Shown: one piece after another, positions 45,584 to 55,978 of the stretch | Layout: every line of letters starts with the position of its first letter | Position numbering within the stretch: position 1 is the first letter of the stretch | Assembly (NCBI GenBank): GCA_902781895.1 | Contig: CACZLA010000009.1 | Location: 1 to 58,038 of the forward strand | Direction: 5' to 3' | Length of the DNA stretch: 58,038 nt | Source of the DNA: an uncultured Lachnospiraceae bacterium | GTDB lineage: Bacteria > Bacillota > Clostridia > Lachnospirales > Lachnospiraceae | The notes under the pieces: generated by a model | Databases searched by the model: none | What the model saw: only the letters and a program-made list of their open reading frames with translations | What the model was told of the DNA's origin: nothing | Program-made: the position numbers and the translations under genes

Positions 45584-47683
45584 ATGGATAAGATCAACGT
45601 ACCTGAGCTTTTCGGATCACTGGTATTTGATGACAGAGTGATGAAGGCAAGACTTTCGGATGAGGTTTATGCTTCACTCAAGAAGACCATTGATGAAAAT
45701 GTAAAGCTGGACGAGACACAGGCGGATGCAGTAGCAGAGGAGATGAAGAACTGGGCTATAGAAAACGGAGCAACACATTTCACCCACTGGTTCCAGCCTC
45801 TTACAGGTGTGACAGCGGAGAAACATGACAGCTTTATAACACCTTCGGATGACGGCGGAGTGATCATGGAGTTTTCAGGTAAAGAGCTTATAAAGGGTGA
45901 GCCTGATGCATCATCATTTCCATCGGGAGGCCTGAGAGCTACATTTGAAGCACGTGGATATACCGCGTGGGATCCCACATCCTATGCATTTATAAAAGAT
46001 CATACACTTTGTATTCCGACAGCATTCTGCTCATTCTCGGGAGAGGCACTGGACAAGAAGACCCCGCTTCTCAGATCTATGCAGGCCATCAACAGACAGG
46101 CTAAAAGAATCCTGAAGATATTCGGAACAGATGCCAAGTATGTTAAAACAAGTGTCGGAGCAGAGCAGGAATATTTCCTTATAGATCAGGAACTCTGGAA
46201 GCAGAGACCTGACCTTAAGTATACAGGAAGAACTCTTTTCGGAGCTATGCCACCGAAGGGACAGGAAATGGATGACCACTATTTCGGTGTTATCAAGCCA
46301 AGAGTTTCCGAGTTCATGGAGGATCTTAATCAGGAACTCTGGAAGCTGGGTATACTTGCTAAGACAGAGCATAATGAGGTTGCCCCTGCACAGCATGAGC
46401 TGGCACCTATCTATGCAACCACAAATATAGCAACGGACGGAAACCAGCTGACCATGGAGATTATGAAGAAGGTTGCCAATAAACACGGACTTGTATGCCT
46501 TCTGCATGAGAAACCATTTGCCGGAGTAAACGGTTCGGGAAAGCATAATAACTGGTCTGTTTCAACAGATACAGGTGTGAACCTTCTTTCACCTGGAAAG
46601 ACACCTTATGAAAATGCTCAGTTCCTGCTTTTCCTCTGTGCGGTTATCCAGGCAGTGGATGATTATCAGGATCTGCTGAGACTTTCGGTTGCAACAGCCG
46701 GAAATGACCACAGACTTGGTGCGAATGAAGCACCTCCTGCAATCATTTCGGTATTTCTCGGAGAAGAGCTGACAGCCATACTTGATGCCATCAAGGAAGA
46801 CAGACCTTATCAGGGAACTGAAGAGGTTAAAATGAGACTGGGGGTACATTCACTTCCGAGATTCTCAAGAGATACAACAGACAGAAACAGAACATCACCA
46901 TTTGCATTTACCGGAAATAAATTTGAGTTCAGATCACTGGGCTCTTCAAATAGTATCGCATGCAGTAATATCATGCTGAATGCCGCAGTTGCAGAGAGTC
47001 TGCGTCAGTATGCCGATGAGCTTGAGAATTCAAAGGACTTTGAGACAGACCTTCATGAACTTATAAAGCGGGTTATCACAGAGCATCAGAGAATACTGTT
47101 TGACGGTAACGGTTACGGAGAAGAGTGGCTGAAGGAGGCTACAGAGGTAAGAGGTCTCAGCAATCTCAGGACAACTGCTGATGCCATGCCGAAGCTTCTT
47201 GATAAGAAGAATATGGATATGCTCATAAGCCATAAGATATTTACCGAGGCTGAGATTCATTCCCGTTGTGAGATAATGCTGGAGAACTATGTTAAGACCG
47301 TAAATATCGAAGGACTTACCATGGTTGATATGGTGCGTAAGAACTATCTTCCTGCTATTGAAAGATATCTTTACAGACTGTCCCAGACAACAGTACTTAT
47401 GAGACAGGTCAGTCCGAATGTAAAATGTAAATACGAAGTATCTACTATGGAAAGACTTTCGGAGCTTACCGACTTTATCATGGATTCAGTGATAGATCTT
47501 GAAGATGCACTGGCTACATTCAAGACGCTGGATAATGTATTTAAGTCCTCTGAATTTGTAAGAGATGTAATGCTCCCGAGAATGGATACTCTCAGAAAGT
47601 ATGTTGATGAGGCAGAAATGCTGACATCACAGAGAGACTGGCCATTCCCAAGCTATGGACAGCTGCTGTTCAGTGTGAACTAG
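45584..47683 (+). CDS. glnN: Glutamine synthetase type III
   Basis: ATP-dependent ligation of ammonium to glutamate. The 699-residue length and motifs mark the type III (GlnN) class: [51 protein letters not shown] and [14 protein letters not shown]. The start at 45584 is chosen because AAGGAG lies seven bases upstream; an in-frame ATG at 45557 has no SD. It has its own promoter. An ACT-domain gene follows after 11 bases. Confidence 0.95.
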   Translation: MDKINVPELFGSLVFDDRVMKARLSDEVYASLKKTIDENVKLDETQADAVAEEMKNWAIENGATHFTHWFQPLTGVTAEKHDSFITPSDDGGVIMEFSGKELIKGEPDASSFPSGGLRATFEARGYTAWDPTSYAFIKDHTLCIPTAFCSFSGEALDKKTPLLRSMQAINRQAKRILKIFGTDAKYVKTSVGAEQEYFLIDQELWKQRPDLKYTGRTLFGAMPPKGQEMDDHYFGVIKPRVSEFMEDLNQELWKLGILAKTEHNEVAPAQHELAPIYATTNIATDGNQLTMEIMKKVANKHGLVCLLHEKPFAGVNGSGKHNNWSVSTDTGVNLLSPGKTPYENAQFLLFLCAVIQAVDDYQDLLRLSVATAGNDHRLGANEAPPAIISVFLGEELTAILDAIKEDRPYQGTEEVKMRLGVHSLPRFSRDTTDRNRTSPFAFTGNKFEFRSLGSSNSIACSNIMLNAAVAESLRQYADELENSKDFETDLHELIKRVITEHQRILFDGNGYGEEWLKEATEVRGLSNLRTTADAMPKLLDKKNMDMLISHKIFTEAEIHSRCEIMLENYVKTVNIEGLTMVDMVRKNYLPAIERYLYRLSQTTVLMRQVSPNVKCKYEVSTMERLSELTDFIMDSVIDLEDALATFKTLDNVFKSSEFVRDVMLPRMDTLRKYVDEAEMLTSQRDWPFPSYGQLLFSVN

Positions 47684-47694
47684 GAGTAAAAGGC

Positions 47695-48069
47695 ATGGAT
47701 ATAGTGCTTAGAACAATAAAGCAGGAACTGTCGGTCTGTAAGATAGACAGTCTTTCGGATATGGTTTTTTCGAACAATTTTTTCTTTCTATGCAAAACTG
47801 AGGACGAGCTGTCTTTGGTCTGTATGACTGAGGATGCTCCTGCAAATCCAGTTAAGAGAGAGGATGGCTGGTGTGCATTTTTCATAGAGGGTCAGCTGGA
47901 CTTTTCATTGTTAGGAATACTTGCCAATATTTCAAAAATACTTGCGGAAAATAAAATCAGTATTTTTGTAACATCTACTTACAATACAGATTATGTTCTT
48001 GTAAAAAAAGAAAACTTTGACAGGGCACTGGCTGCTCTGAAAGATGCAGGTTACAACATCCGGAATTAA
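47695..48069 (+). CDS. ACT domain-containing protein
   Basis: A 124-residue protein with a C-terminal ACT/CASTOR-like domain: DGWCAFFIEGQLDFSLLGILANISKILAENKISIFVTSTYNTDYVLVKKENFDRALAAL. Such small proteins bind amino acids. SD GGAG supports the ATG. Co-transcription with glnN suggests it could sense glutamine or another amino acid, but no ligand can be deduced from sequence. Confidence 0.8.
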   Translation: MDIVLRTIKQELSVCKIDSLSDMVFSNNFFFLCKTEDELSLVCMTEDAPANPVKREDGWCAFFIEGQLDFSLLGILANISKILAENKISIFVTSTYNTDYVLVKKENFDRALAALKDAGYNIRN

Positions 48070-48115
48070 GTAAGATTTTAGTAGTATCGATTTAGAGGGT
48101 TTTTGGTATTATTAA

Positions 48116-48181
48116 TTGTCTCCCCAGTATCATTATGTTATACTTATCTATGTATGACTTTATGCTATTGGGGAGTTTTTA
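48116..48181 (+). promoter_or_regulatory. Promoter nested in a stem-loop that covers the SD of the HD-GYP gene
   Basis: TTGTCT (48116-48121) and TATACT (48139-48144) with a 17-base spacer form a sigma-A promoter. CTCCCCAGTA (48120-48129) pairs with TATTGGGGAG (48166-48175), with one G-U. The 3' arm contains the GGGGAG SD of the next gene and is followed by five T. Transcripts reading in from upstream can thus form a terminator-like, SD-hiding stem, whereas transcripts starting at this promoter (about 48151) lack the 5' arm. Confidence 0.6.
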
Positions 48182-51100
48182 TTGGAATCAAGAAAGAATT
48201 ATAAAATCGTTCTATTTGTTATCATCATGATAATGATCAATTATTATGGTAAGGTCTTTGCGTACCGTTTTTCTCTGCCGGTCTGGTTTGATTCTCTAGG
48301 CACTGTTCTTACTGCGTACATTTGTGACCCTTTCTGCGGGGCAGTAGTGGGTATGGCAGGAAACATCATGTATGGTATTCAGGATCCCCTTTCTTATCTT
48401 TATGCTCTGACTAGTGTATCGATTGGCGTTATAGTTGGTATTTGTGCCAGAAAAAAAATGTTCGATACGGTTTTCGGAACCCTGAGTGTCAGTGTTATCG
48501 TAACACTCTTTTCAGTTATTATCTCAACTCCTATAAATATTATAATAAATGATGGAATGATCGGAAATATGTGGGGTGACGGAGTCATCTCTTATCTGCG
48601 TGAAAGAGATCTGGACATCATTCTTTCAAGTGCGATAGGAGAGTTCTATGTTGATTTTCTTGACAAGGTAATCACATTGATGATTCTGTATTTCATGATC
48701 CGTCTGGCTAAAGTCCGTAGAAAGGGCTTTGTTGCAGTATCTATTATTCCATTTTTGTTAGTCTCAAACTGTTTCATGATGGGTTCAACCCGTGTGGAAG
48801 CCAAGAAGGCTGATTCTGACCTCAATGATAATAATATTCAGGTTATTTACAATTCAGATAATGGACTTCCCTGTGGTGAGGCAAATGATGTGATCCAGAG
48901 TAATGATGGTGTCCTCTGGGTTGGTACTTATGCTGGTCTCTACCGTTATAGTGGCGGTGAGTTTAAATGGATGAATGAATATGACAGCGTCAGGAATGTC
49001 AACTGTCTGTATCTGGATGAGGAAGGGCGTCTCTGGATCGGAACAAATGATAATGGCTTTTCTATTTCCATCGATGATACTGTTACAAATGTTATAGATG
49101 AATCTAGAGGACTTCCTTCTAATTCTGTAAGATGTATAACTCAGTCCTCAAATGACCAGTATTATATAGGAACATCCTCAAGTCTCCAGATCATGACTCT
49201 TAATGGTGGACTCGATTTTGTTAAGACACTTCCGGAGATAGTATATGCCCACAGTATAGATTCTGATGATAAGGGAAATGTAGCCACTGTTACAAATGAT
49301 GGTAATTTTTTCCTTATTAATGATGAAACGATAGTAAAAACAATGACATCCGATGTGGATCAGGAGCTTTTTACAAGTGTTGTATTTGGCGAAGATGGAA
49401 CCCTTTACGTTGGAACCTCTTCAAATGCTATTTATTGTTATAGTGTTTCCGAAAATGGTCTTAAGAAAACCAAAAAGATATCCTGTGGACAGTTAAATAA
49501 TATCAACAGAATGTATTTTGTTGATGAGATCATGTATATCTGTTCGGATAACGGAATCGGATATCTGGATAGTTCAAAGCAGTATCATTTTATAAATACA
49601 GGAAGCTTTAACAATTCAATTGATAATATGACAGTTGACTACCAGGGCAATATGTGGTTTTCATCTTCAAGACTTGGACTGTTAAAAATGTCTCCTTCAG
49701 GGTTTACTGATATATATCGTTCTGCAGGAATGACAGGAAGCGTATCAAATTCTGTAGTTAAGTGGAAAGACAGACTATATGTGGGTACGGATATAGGTCT
49801 GGATATTATTGATGTTCAGAAGAACAGACAGATAAAGGATGATCTTACTGACATGCTGACGGAAGTCCGTATAAGATGTCTGACAGTAGATTCCAAAAAT
49901 AACCTATGGATAAGTACATATGGTAAGGGGCTTCTTTGTGTATCAGAAAACGGAGATGTAAATACATATGACAGTACCGATAATACCTTTGGTGACTGGG
50001 CAAGAGTTGCCATAGAGCTTTCTGATGGTCAGATTGCCGCTGCCTGTGATACAGGACTTGGATTTTTCCGTGACGGAAAGCTGGTGAAGATTCTTCCATA
50101 TGAAGAAGGACTGAGCAAGTCAATGATACTCTGTCTTGTTGAGCTATCTGATGGCAGACTGCTCTGTGGAACGGACGGAGATGGAATAGCAGTAATTGAA
50201 GATGGTGAGTTAACTGAACGTTTTTCAACGGATAGAGGACTTAGCTCAAACGTTGTCCTTCGAATAGTTGAAGATCCCATAGGTGATGGTTCATACATAG
50301 TGACAAGTAATGGTCTGTGCTATATGGATGGTGAAGATAAGATAAGATTTCTTCACAGATTTCCATATTATAATAATTATGATGTATGGCCAACCGAGAA
50401 GGGTGAGCTGTATGTGCTGGGAAGCTCCGGTATATATGTGACTAACAGGGATGATGTTCTTGATGGTGAAGGGGAAGTGGACTATGAACTGCTTGACTCC
50501 AAGAAAGGTCTGAAGGCAGCCCTCACTGCTAACTCCTGGGATTATATGGATGACGATGGGAATCTGTATCTTTCCAGTGACAATGGAGTATTCCGTATGA
50601 ATGTCAACAGTTATATGGAATCCAGACGTTCTTACCGTATGATGATAACATCGATAAATCTTGATAATGAATCTTATGAGATAGAGAAGGGTGAAACCTT
50701 TGATATAGGCAGAAATGTATCTAAGATAGAGATAGTTCCGGAGGTCATCAACTATACATCTGATGATCCTATGGTACAGTATTATCTGGAAGGCTTTGAT
50801 GAAGCTCCAACCAGAGTTCCCCAGAGTGAACTATCTTCAGTGGTATATACAAATCTTCCTTCTGGAAAGTACAGATTCCATCTCTCAGTACTTGACAGTA
50901 AGAATGAGAAGATCATCGAAGAGAGTATCTTTGATTTAAAAAAGCAAAATGAACTGCATGATACAAGATGGTTCAGACTGTATATGATCTTTGTAGGTAT
51001 GCTTGCGGTTGCATGGTTCACATGGTTTATCGTTCGAACTCAGATACAGCGTACTCTTAACTACCAGAAGAGAGAACTTGAGTTTGTACGAAATCAGGTA

Positions 51101-51784
51101 AAAATGGGAAATGAGACCATTCTTGCCATTGCTAAAACCGTGGATGCAAAGGATGAGAATACAAGTCAGCATTCACAGAGAGTTTCTGAATACAGTGTGC
51201 TTATCGCAAGAGAACTTGGCTTTTCAGAAAAAGAGTGTGAAAATATAAAGCAGGTGGCACTTCTCCATGATATCGGAAAAATCGGTATACCTGACAGAGT
51301 GCTGAACAAACCTGCAAAACTGACTGATGAAGAATATGCTCTGATGAAGTCTCATGTTACAAGAGGTGCAGAGATACTTAAGGACTTTACACTTATCGAT
51401 CACGTTATCGAAGGAGCACTGTATCATCATGAAAAATATGATGGAACAGGTTATCCTCAGGGACTGTCTGGAGAGGATATACCTCTTTACGGAAGGATAA
51501 TCGGAGTAGCTGATGCATTTGATGCAATGACTGCAAATCGTGTTTATCGTAAAAAACTCAGCTTTGATTATGTAGTAAATGAGTTAAAAAGATGCAGCGG
51601 TACACAGTTTGATCCAGAGATTGTGGAGATTATGCTTAAGCTTATCAATGAAAATAAAATAGATGTTTCATCACTATATAAAGAAGTGGGACAGGAGGAT
51701 GGTTCTGCTGACCCGGAAAAGGAAGCTAAGGAAGTAAAAGAAGAAAAGGAAGAAGATAAAAAAGAGGGGGAGAGTGATAAGTAA
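48182..51784 (+). CDS. Membrane HD-GYP phosphodiesterase with ECF-S-like domain and beta-propeller
   Basis: Predicted c-di-GMP phosphodiesterase, 1200 residues. Residues 1-180 form about six helices resembling an ECF transporter S-component (WFDSLGTVLTAYICDPFCGAVVGMAGNIMYG). Residues 220-780 hold two-component-regulator propeller repeats (NGLPCGEANDVIQSNDGVLWVGT and others). A Y_Y_Y-like domain spans about 855-925 (VQYYLEGFDEAPTRVP), then a helix at 935-957. The HD-GYP domain spans 975-1170 with LLHDIGKIG (H1029, D1030) and HHEKYDGTGYP (1082-1092), so catalytic residues are intact. The tail is Glu/Lys-rich. The start is TTG 48182 behind GGGGAG at six bases. The stop overlaps the next start (TAATG). 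Confidence 0.85.
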   Translation: MESRKNYKIVLFVIIMIMINYYGKVFAYRFSLPVWFDSLGTVLTAYICDPFCGAVVGMAGNIMYGIQDPLSYLYALTSVSIGVIVGICARKKMFDTVFGTLSVSVIVTLFSVIISTPINIIINDGMIGNMWGDGVISYLRERDLDIILSSAIGEFYVDFLDKVITLMILYFMIRLAKVRRKGFVAVSIIPFLLVSNCFMMGSTRVEAKKADSDLNDNNIQVIYNSDNGLPCGEANDVIQSNDGVLWVGTYAGLYRYSGGEFKWMNEYDSVRNVNCLYLDEEGRLWIGTNDNGFSISIDDTVTNVIDESRGLPSNSVRCITQSSNDQYYIGTSSSLQIMTLNGGLDFVKTLPEIVYAHSIDSDDKGNVATVTNDGNFFLINDETIVKTMTSDVDQELFTSVVFGEDGTLYVGTSSNAIYCYSVSENGLKKTKKISCGQLNNINRMYFVDEIMYICSDNGIGYLDSSKQYHFINTGSFNNSIDNMTVDYQGNMWFSSSRLGLLKMSPSGFTDIYRSAGMTGSVSNSVVKWKDRLYVGTDIGLDIIDVQKNRQIKDDLTDMLTEVRIRCLTVDSKNNLWISTYGKGLLCVSENGDVNTYDSTDNTFGDWARVAIELSDGQIAAACDTGLGFFRDGKLVKILPYEEGLSKSMILCLVELSDGRLLCGTDGDGIAVIEDGELTERFSTDRGLSSNVVLRIVEDPIGDGSYIVTSNGLCYMDGEDKIRFLHRFPYYNNYDVWPTEKGELYVLGSSGIYVTNRDDVLDGEGEVDYELLDSKKGLKAALTANSWDYMDDDGNLYLSSDNGVFRMNVNSYMESRRSYRMMITSINLDNESYEIEKGETFDIGRNVSKIEIVPEVINYTSDDPMVQYYLEGFDEAPTRVPQSELSSVVYTNLPSGKYRFHLSVLDSKNEKIIEESIFDLKKQNELHDTRWFRLYMIFVGMLAVAWFTWFIVRTQIQRTLNYQKRELEFVRNQVKMGNETILAIAKTVDAKDENTSQHSQRVSEYSVLIARELGFSEKECENIKQVALLHDIGKIGIPDRVLNKPAKLTDEEYALMKSHVTRGAEILKDFTLIDHVIEGALYHHEKYDGTGYPQGLSGEDIPLYGRIIGVADAFDAMTANRVYRKKLSFDYVVNELKRCSGTQFDPEIVEIMLKLINENKIDVSSLYKEVGQEDGSADPEKEAKEVKEEKEEDKKEGESDK

Positions 51785-52992
51785 TGAAAAGAATGAGATT
51801 GATCACTGTCCTCACAGCAACCCTTGTTGTAGGCTTTTATGCACTTATAAATTTTCTTGAGGTGCGAGGAGTAGAAAAGGACAAACATTTAAAAGTCGGA
51901 TTTGTTTATGACGGTGATGAAAGTGCTCCATATACAAATAACTTTATAAAAGTACAAAAGAAGGTTGAGACCTACGAGTTTGATGGTACTGTGGAGGTGG
52001 TTGCCAAGTCCAACATCCCCGAAGAAAAAGGGGAAAAAGCGATGCAGGAACTGATTGATGAAGGATGTGGTATGATCATCACAACCAGCTATGGATATCA
52101 GTTTGCGGCAAAGGAGCTTGCAAAAGAACATCCAGAAGTACAGTTCTGTGAGGCAACGGGTGATAATGCGAATGATGAAAAGCTTCATAATTATCATACA
52201 TTTATGGGAAGAATATATGAAGGTCGATATATCACAGGAATTGTTGCTGGAATGAAGCTGAAGGAGCTTATAGATAAGAAGATAATAACTCCTGAGCAGG
52301 CAAAGGTTGGTTATGTGGGCGCATTTCCTTACCCGGAAGTAATATCCGGTTATACTGCATTTATCCTTGGAGTAAGAAGTATTGTTCCGAATGCAACAAT
52401 GGATGTCCGTTATACAAATACTTGGACAGGCTACTCTGTAGAGCTTAAATGTGCCAAACAGCTGATAGATGATGACTGCGTTATCATAGCACAGCATTCC
52501 GATACCATAGGGCCGGCAGTTGCATGTGAGGATGCAGCAGAGGCAGGCAGAGTGGTTTACTGCGTCGGATATAATCAGAGCATGAGTGATATAGCTCCCA
52601 CAACTACACTTGTAAGTTCACGTATTGACTGGTCAGAGTATATTATTTCCGCAATAGAAGCTGTTCTCGATGGCGATGCAATTGAGGATCGTGTGAAGGG
52701 GGAAGTTAATGGAAATGATATAGGAGGCGGATTCGATTATGGCTGGGTTCAGATAGTCGATATCAATACTCTTGTAGTTGCTGATGGAACAGAAAAGGTG
52801 GTAAAAGAAAAGATAGAGGAATTTAAAAAGAATAATATAGTGGTGTTCAGGGGGGATTATTTAGGAGTTGATCCGAATGATCCCAGTGATACCTACGATC
52901 TAAATAAAATATATAATGAGAATAAGAACGCTTCAGCACCATCATTTCATTATATACTGAAGGATGTTGTATTCATCAAGGAAGATGAGTGA
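51784..52992 (+). CDS. BMP/PnrA-type ligand-binding protein, membrane-anchored
   Basis: A 402-residue protein of the basic membrane protein family (nucleoside-type periplasmic binding). A hydrophobic segment at residues 6-24 lacks a lipobox cysteine, so it is probably a signal anchor. The body has LKVGFVYDGD, GMIITTSYGYQFAAKELAKEHPEVQF, GRIYEGRYITGIVAGM, KVGYVGAFPYPEVISGYTAFILGVRS and QHSDTIGPAVACEDA. No permease or ATPase gene is nearby. Translational coupling to the HD-GYP gene suggests a sensory rather than transport role. The ligand is unknown. Confidence 0.85.
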   Translation: MKRMRLITVLTATLVVGFYALINFLEVRGVEKDKHLKVGFVYDGDESAPYTNNFIKVQKKVETYEFDGTVEVVAKSNIPEEKGEKAMQELIDEGCGMIITTSYGYQFAAKELAKEHPEVQFCEATGDNANDEKLHNYHTFMGRIYEGRYITGIVAGMKLKELIDKKIITPEQAKVGYVGAFPYPEVISGYTAFILGVRSIVPNATMDVRYTNTWTGYSVELKCAKQLIDDDCVIIAQHSDTIGPAVACEDAAEAGRVVYCVGYNQSMSDIAPTTTLVSSRIDWSEYIISAIEAVLDGDAIEDRVKGEVNGNDIGGGFDYGWVQIVDINTLVVADGTEKVVKEKIEEFKKNNIVVFRGDYLGVDPNDPSDTYDLNKIYNENKNASAPSFHYILKDVVFIKEDE

Positions 52993-53025
52993 AAAAAATC
53001 AAATTAGATGAGTGATAAAAAAATC

Positions 53026-53053
53026 TTGACATTATAAAATAAAGTTATATACT
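53026..53053 (+). promoter_or_regulatory. pyrG promoter
   Basis: A consensus TTGACA (53026-53031) and TATACT (53048-53053) spaced by 16 bases. The start point is expected near 53060, giving a leader of about 97 bases before pyrG that contains the terminator hairpin. Confidence 0.65.
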
Positions 53054-53084
53054 GTATTTATTAAATAAAATAAAGTGTATTTGA

Positions 53085-54752
<1,668 letters not shown>

Positions 54753-54857
54753 CTGATTGCCTAAACATTCAGGTCGTGATAGAATATTTGGAGTTTATTG
54801 TGGTAATATTCTGCAGTAGCAGATAACAGTCAAATAATAATAAAATAAGGAAGCATA

Positions 54858-55940
54858 ATGAAAAACTATACCAGAAAACTTATATTTGAAGATGGAAGCC
54901 AGTATCATGGTTATGGCTTCGGTTCAGAGCGGGACGCTGTATGCGAGATAGTATTTAATACTTCTATGGCAGGATATCAGGAAATCATTTCTGATCCATC
55001 TTACACTGATCAGGCTATTGTCATGTCATACCCGCTGATCGGAAATTACGGAATAACCGATGAGGATTTTGAAAGCAAAATGCTCACGTTGGGAGGACTT
55101 ATTGTTAGGGAGGTGAACGATTCACCTTCCAATTTCAGATTTACAAGAACGCTTTCAGAGCTTCTGGAGGATAATGATATTCCCGGAGTATATGGAGTGG
55201 ATACAAGAAAGCTTGTCAGAAGCATTAGAGACCACGGTTCGAGAAAGGTGCTGATAACCAATGAGGATACACCTTTAGAAGAAGGACTTAAGAAGCTTAG
55301 CGAGACTGAGCTCAGGACCGATCAGGTGGAGAGAGTCAGCAGCAAAAAGAGATGGTATGCCAGAACATCAAATCCGAAGTTCAATGTAGTAGCCATCGAT
55401 TGCGGCATGAAGATGAATATAGTAAGAGAGCTAAACAGACATGGCTGTAACGTGACTGTTGTTCCATATAATACTTCTGCGGATGAAATCATTTCCATGA
55501 ATCCTGATGGTGTATTTATATCAAACGGTCCGGGTAATCCTGAGGATGTCAGTGAGGTTATAGAGACCCTGAAAAAACTCAGAGGTCAGAAGCCGCTTTT
55601 CGGTATATGCCTTGGACATCAGCTGATAGCACTTTCTTATGGTGCGAAGACATATAAGCTGAAGTTCGGACATAGAGGTGGAAATCATCCTGTTAAAGAC
55701 CTGAAGACAGGAAAGATAGAGATAACAAGTCAGAATCACAGCTATGCTGTAGATGATAAATCGGTTGAAGGAACAGGACTCAGTGTTTCACATATCAATC
55801 TTCTGGATAATACTGTGGAAGGACTCTGCTCTGAGGAGGATAAGGTATTCTCAGTACAGTATCATCCCGAAAGTGCACCGGGACCTCAGGACAGCACATA
55901 TCTGTTTGACAGATTTGTGGAGTTTATGACTAACGACTAA
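54858..55940 (+). CDS. carA: Carbamoyl-phosphate synthase small subunit
   Basis: Glutaminase subunit supplying ammonia to CarB. The 360-residue protein has GYGFGSERDAVCEIVFNTSMAGYQEIISDPSY, SNGPGNPEDV, the nucleophile C251 in FGICLGHQ, and the C-terminal SVQYHPESAPGPQDS. SD AAGGAAG. The 105-base gap upstream shows an AGAATATT/AATATTCT inverted repeat but no PyrR-type site that I can recognise. Confidence 0.95.
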   Translation: MKNYTRKLIFEDGSQYHGYGFGSERDAVCEIVFNTSMAGYQEIISDPSYTDQAIVMSYPLIGNYGITDEDFESKMLTLGGLIVREVNDSPSNFRFTRTLSELLEDNDIPGVYGVDTRKLVRSIRDHGSRKVLITNEDTPLEEGLKKLSETELRTDQVERVSSKKRWYARTSNPKFNVVAIDCGMKMNIVRELNRHGCNVTVVPYNTSADEIISMNPDGVFISNGPGNPEDVSEVIETLKKLRGQKPLFGICLGHQLIALSYGAKTYKLKFGHRGGNHPVKDLKTGKIEITSQNHSYAVDDKSVEGTGLSVSHINLLDNTVEGLCSEEDKVFSVQYHPESAPGPQDSTYLFDRFVEFMTND

Positions 55941-55978
55941 ATCGCTGACGATTATATATAGAATCTGGAGATAATAAA

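Noticed and set aside
51889-52497. A 202-codon minus-strand open frame opposite the BMP gene
   Set aside because: Antisense to a clear family member with no motif of its own.
54753-54857. PyrR-binding attenuator before carA
   Set aside because: Only an AT-rich inverted repeat is seen; no recognisable PyrR-binding sequence or terminator with T-run.
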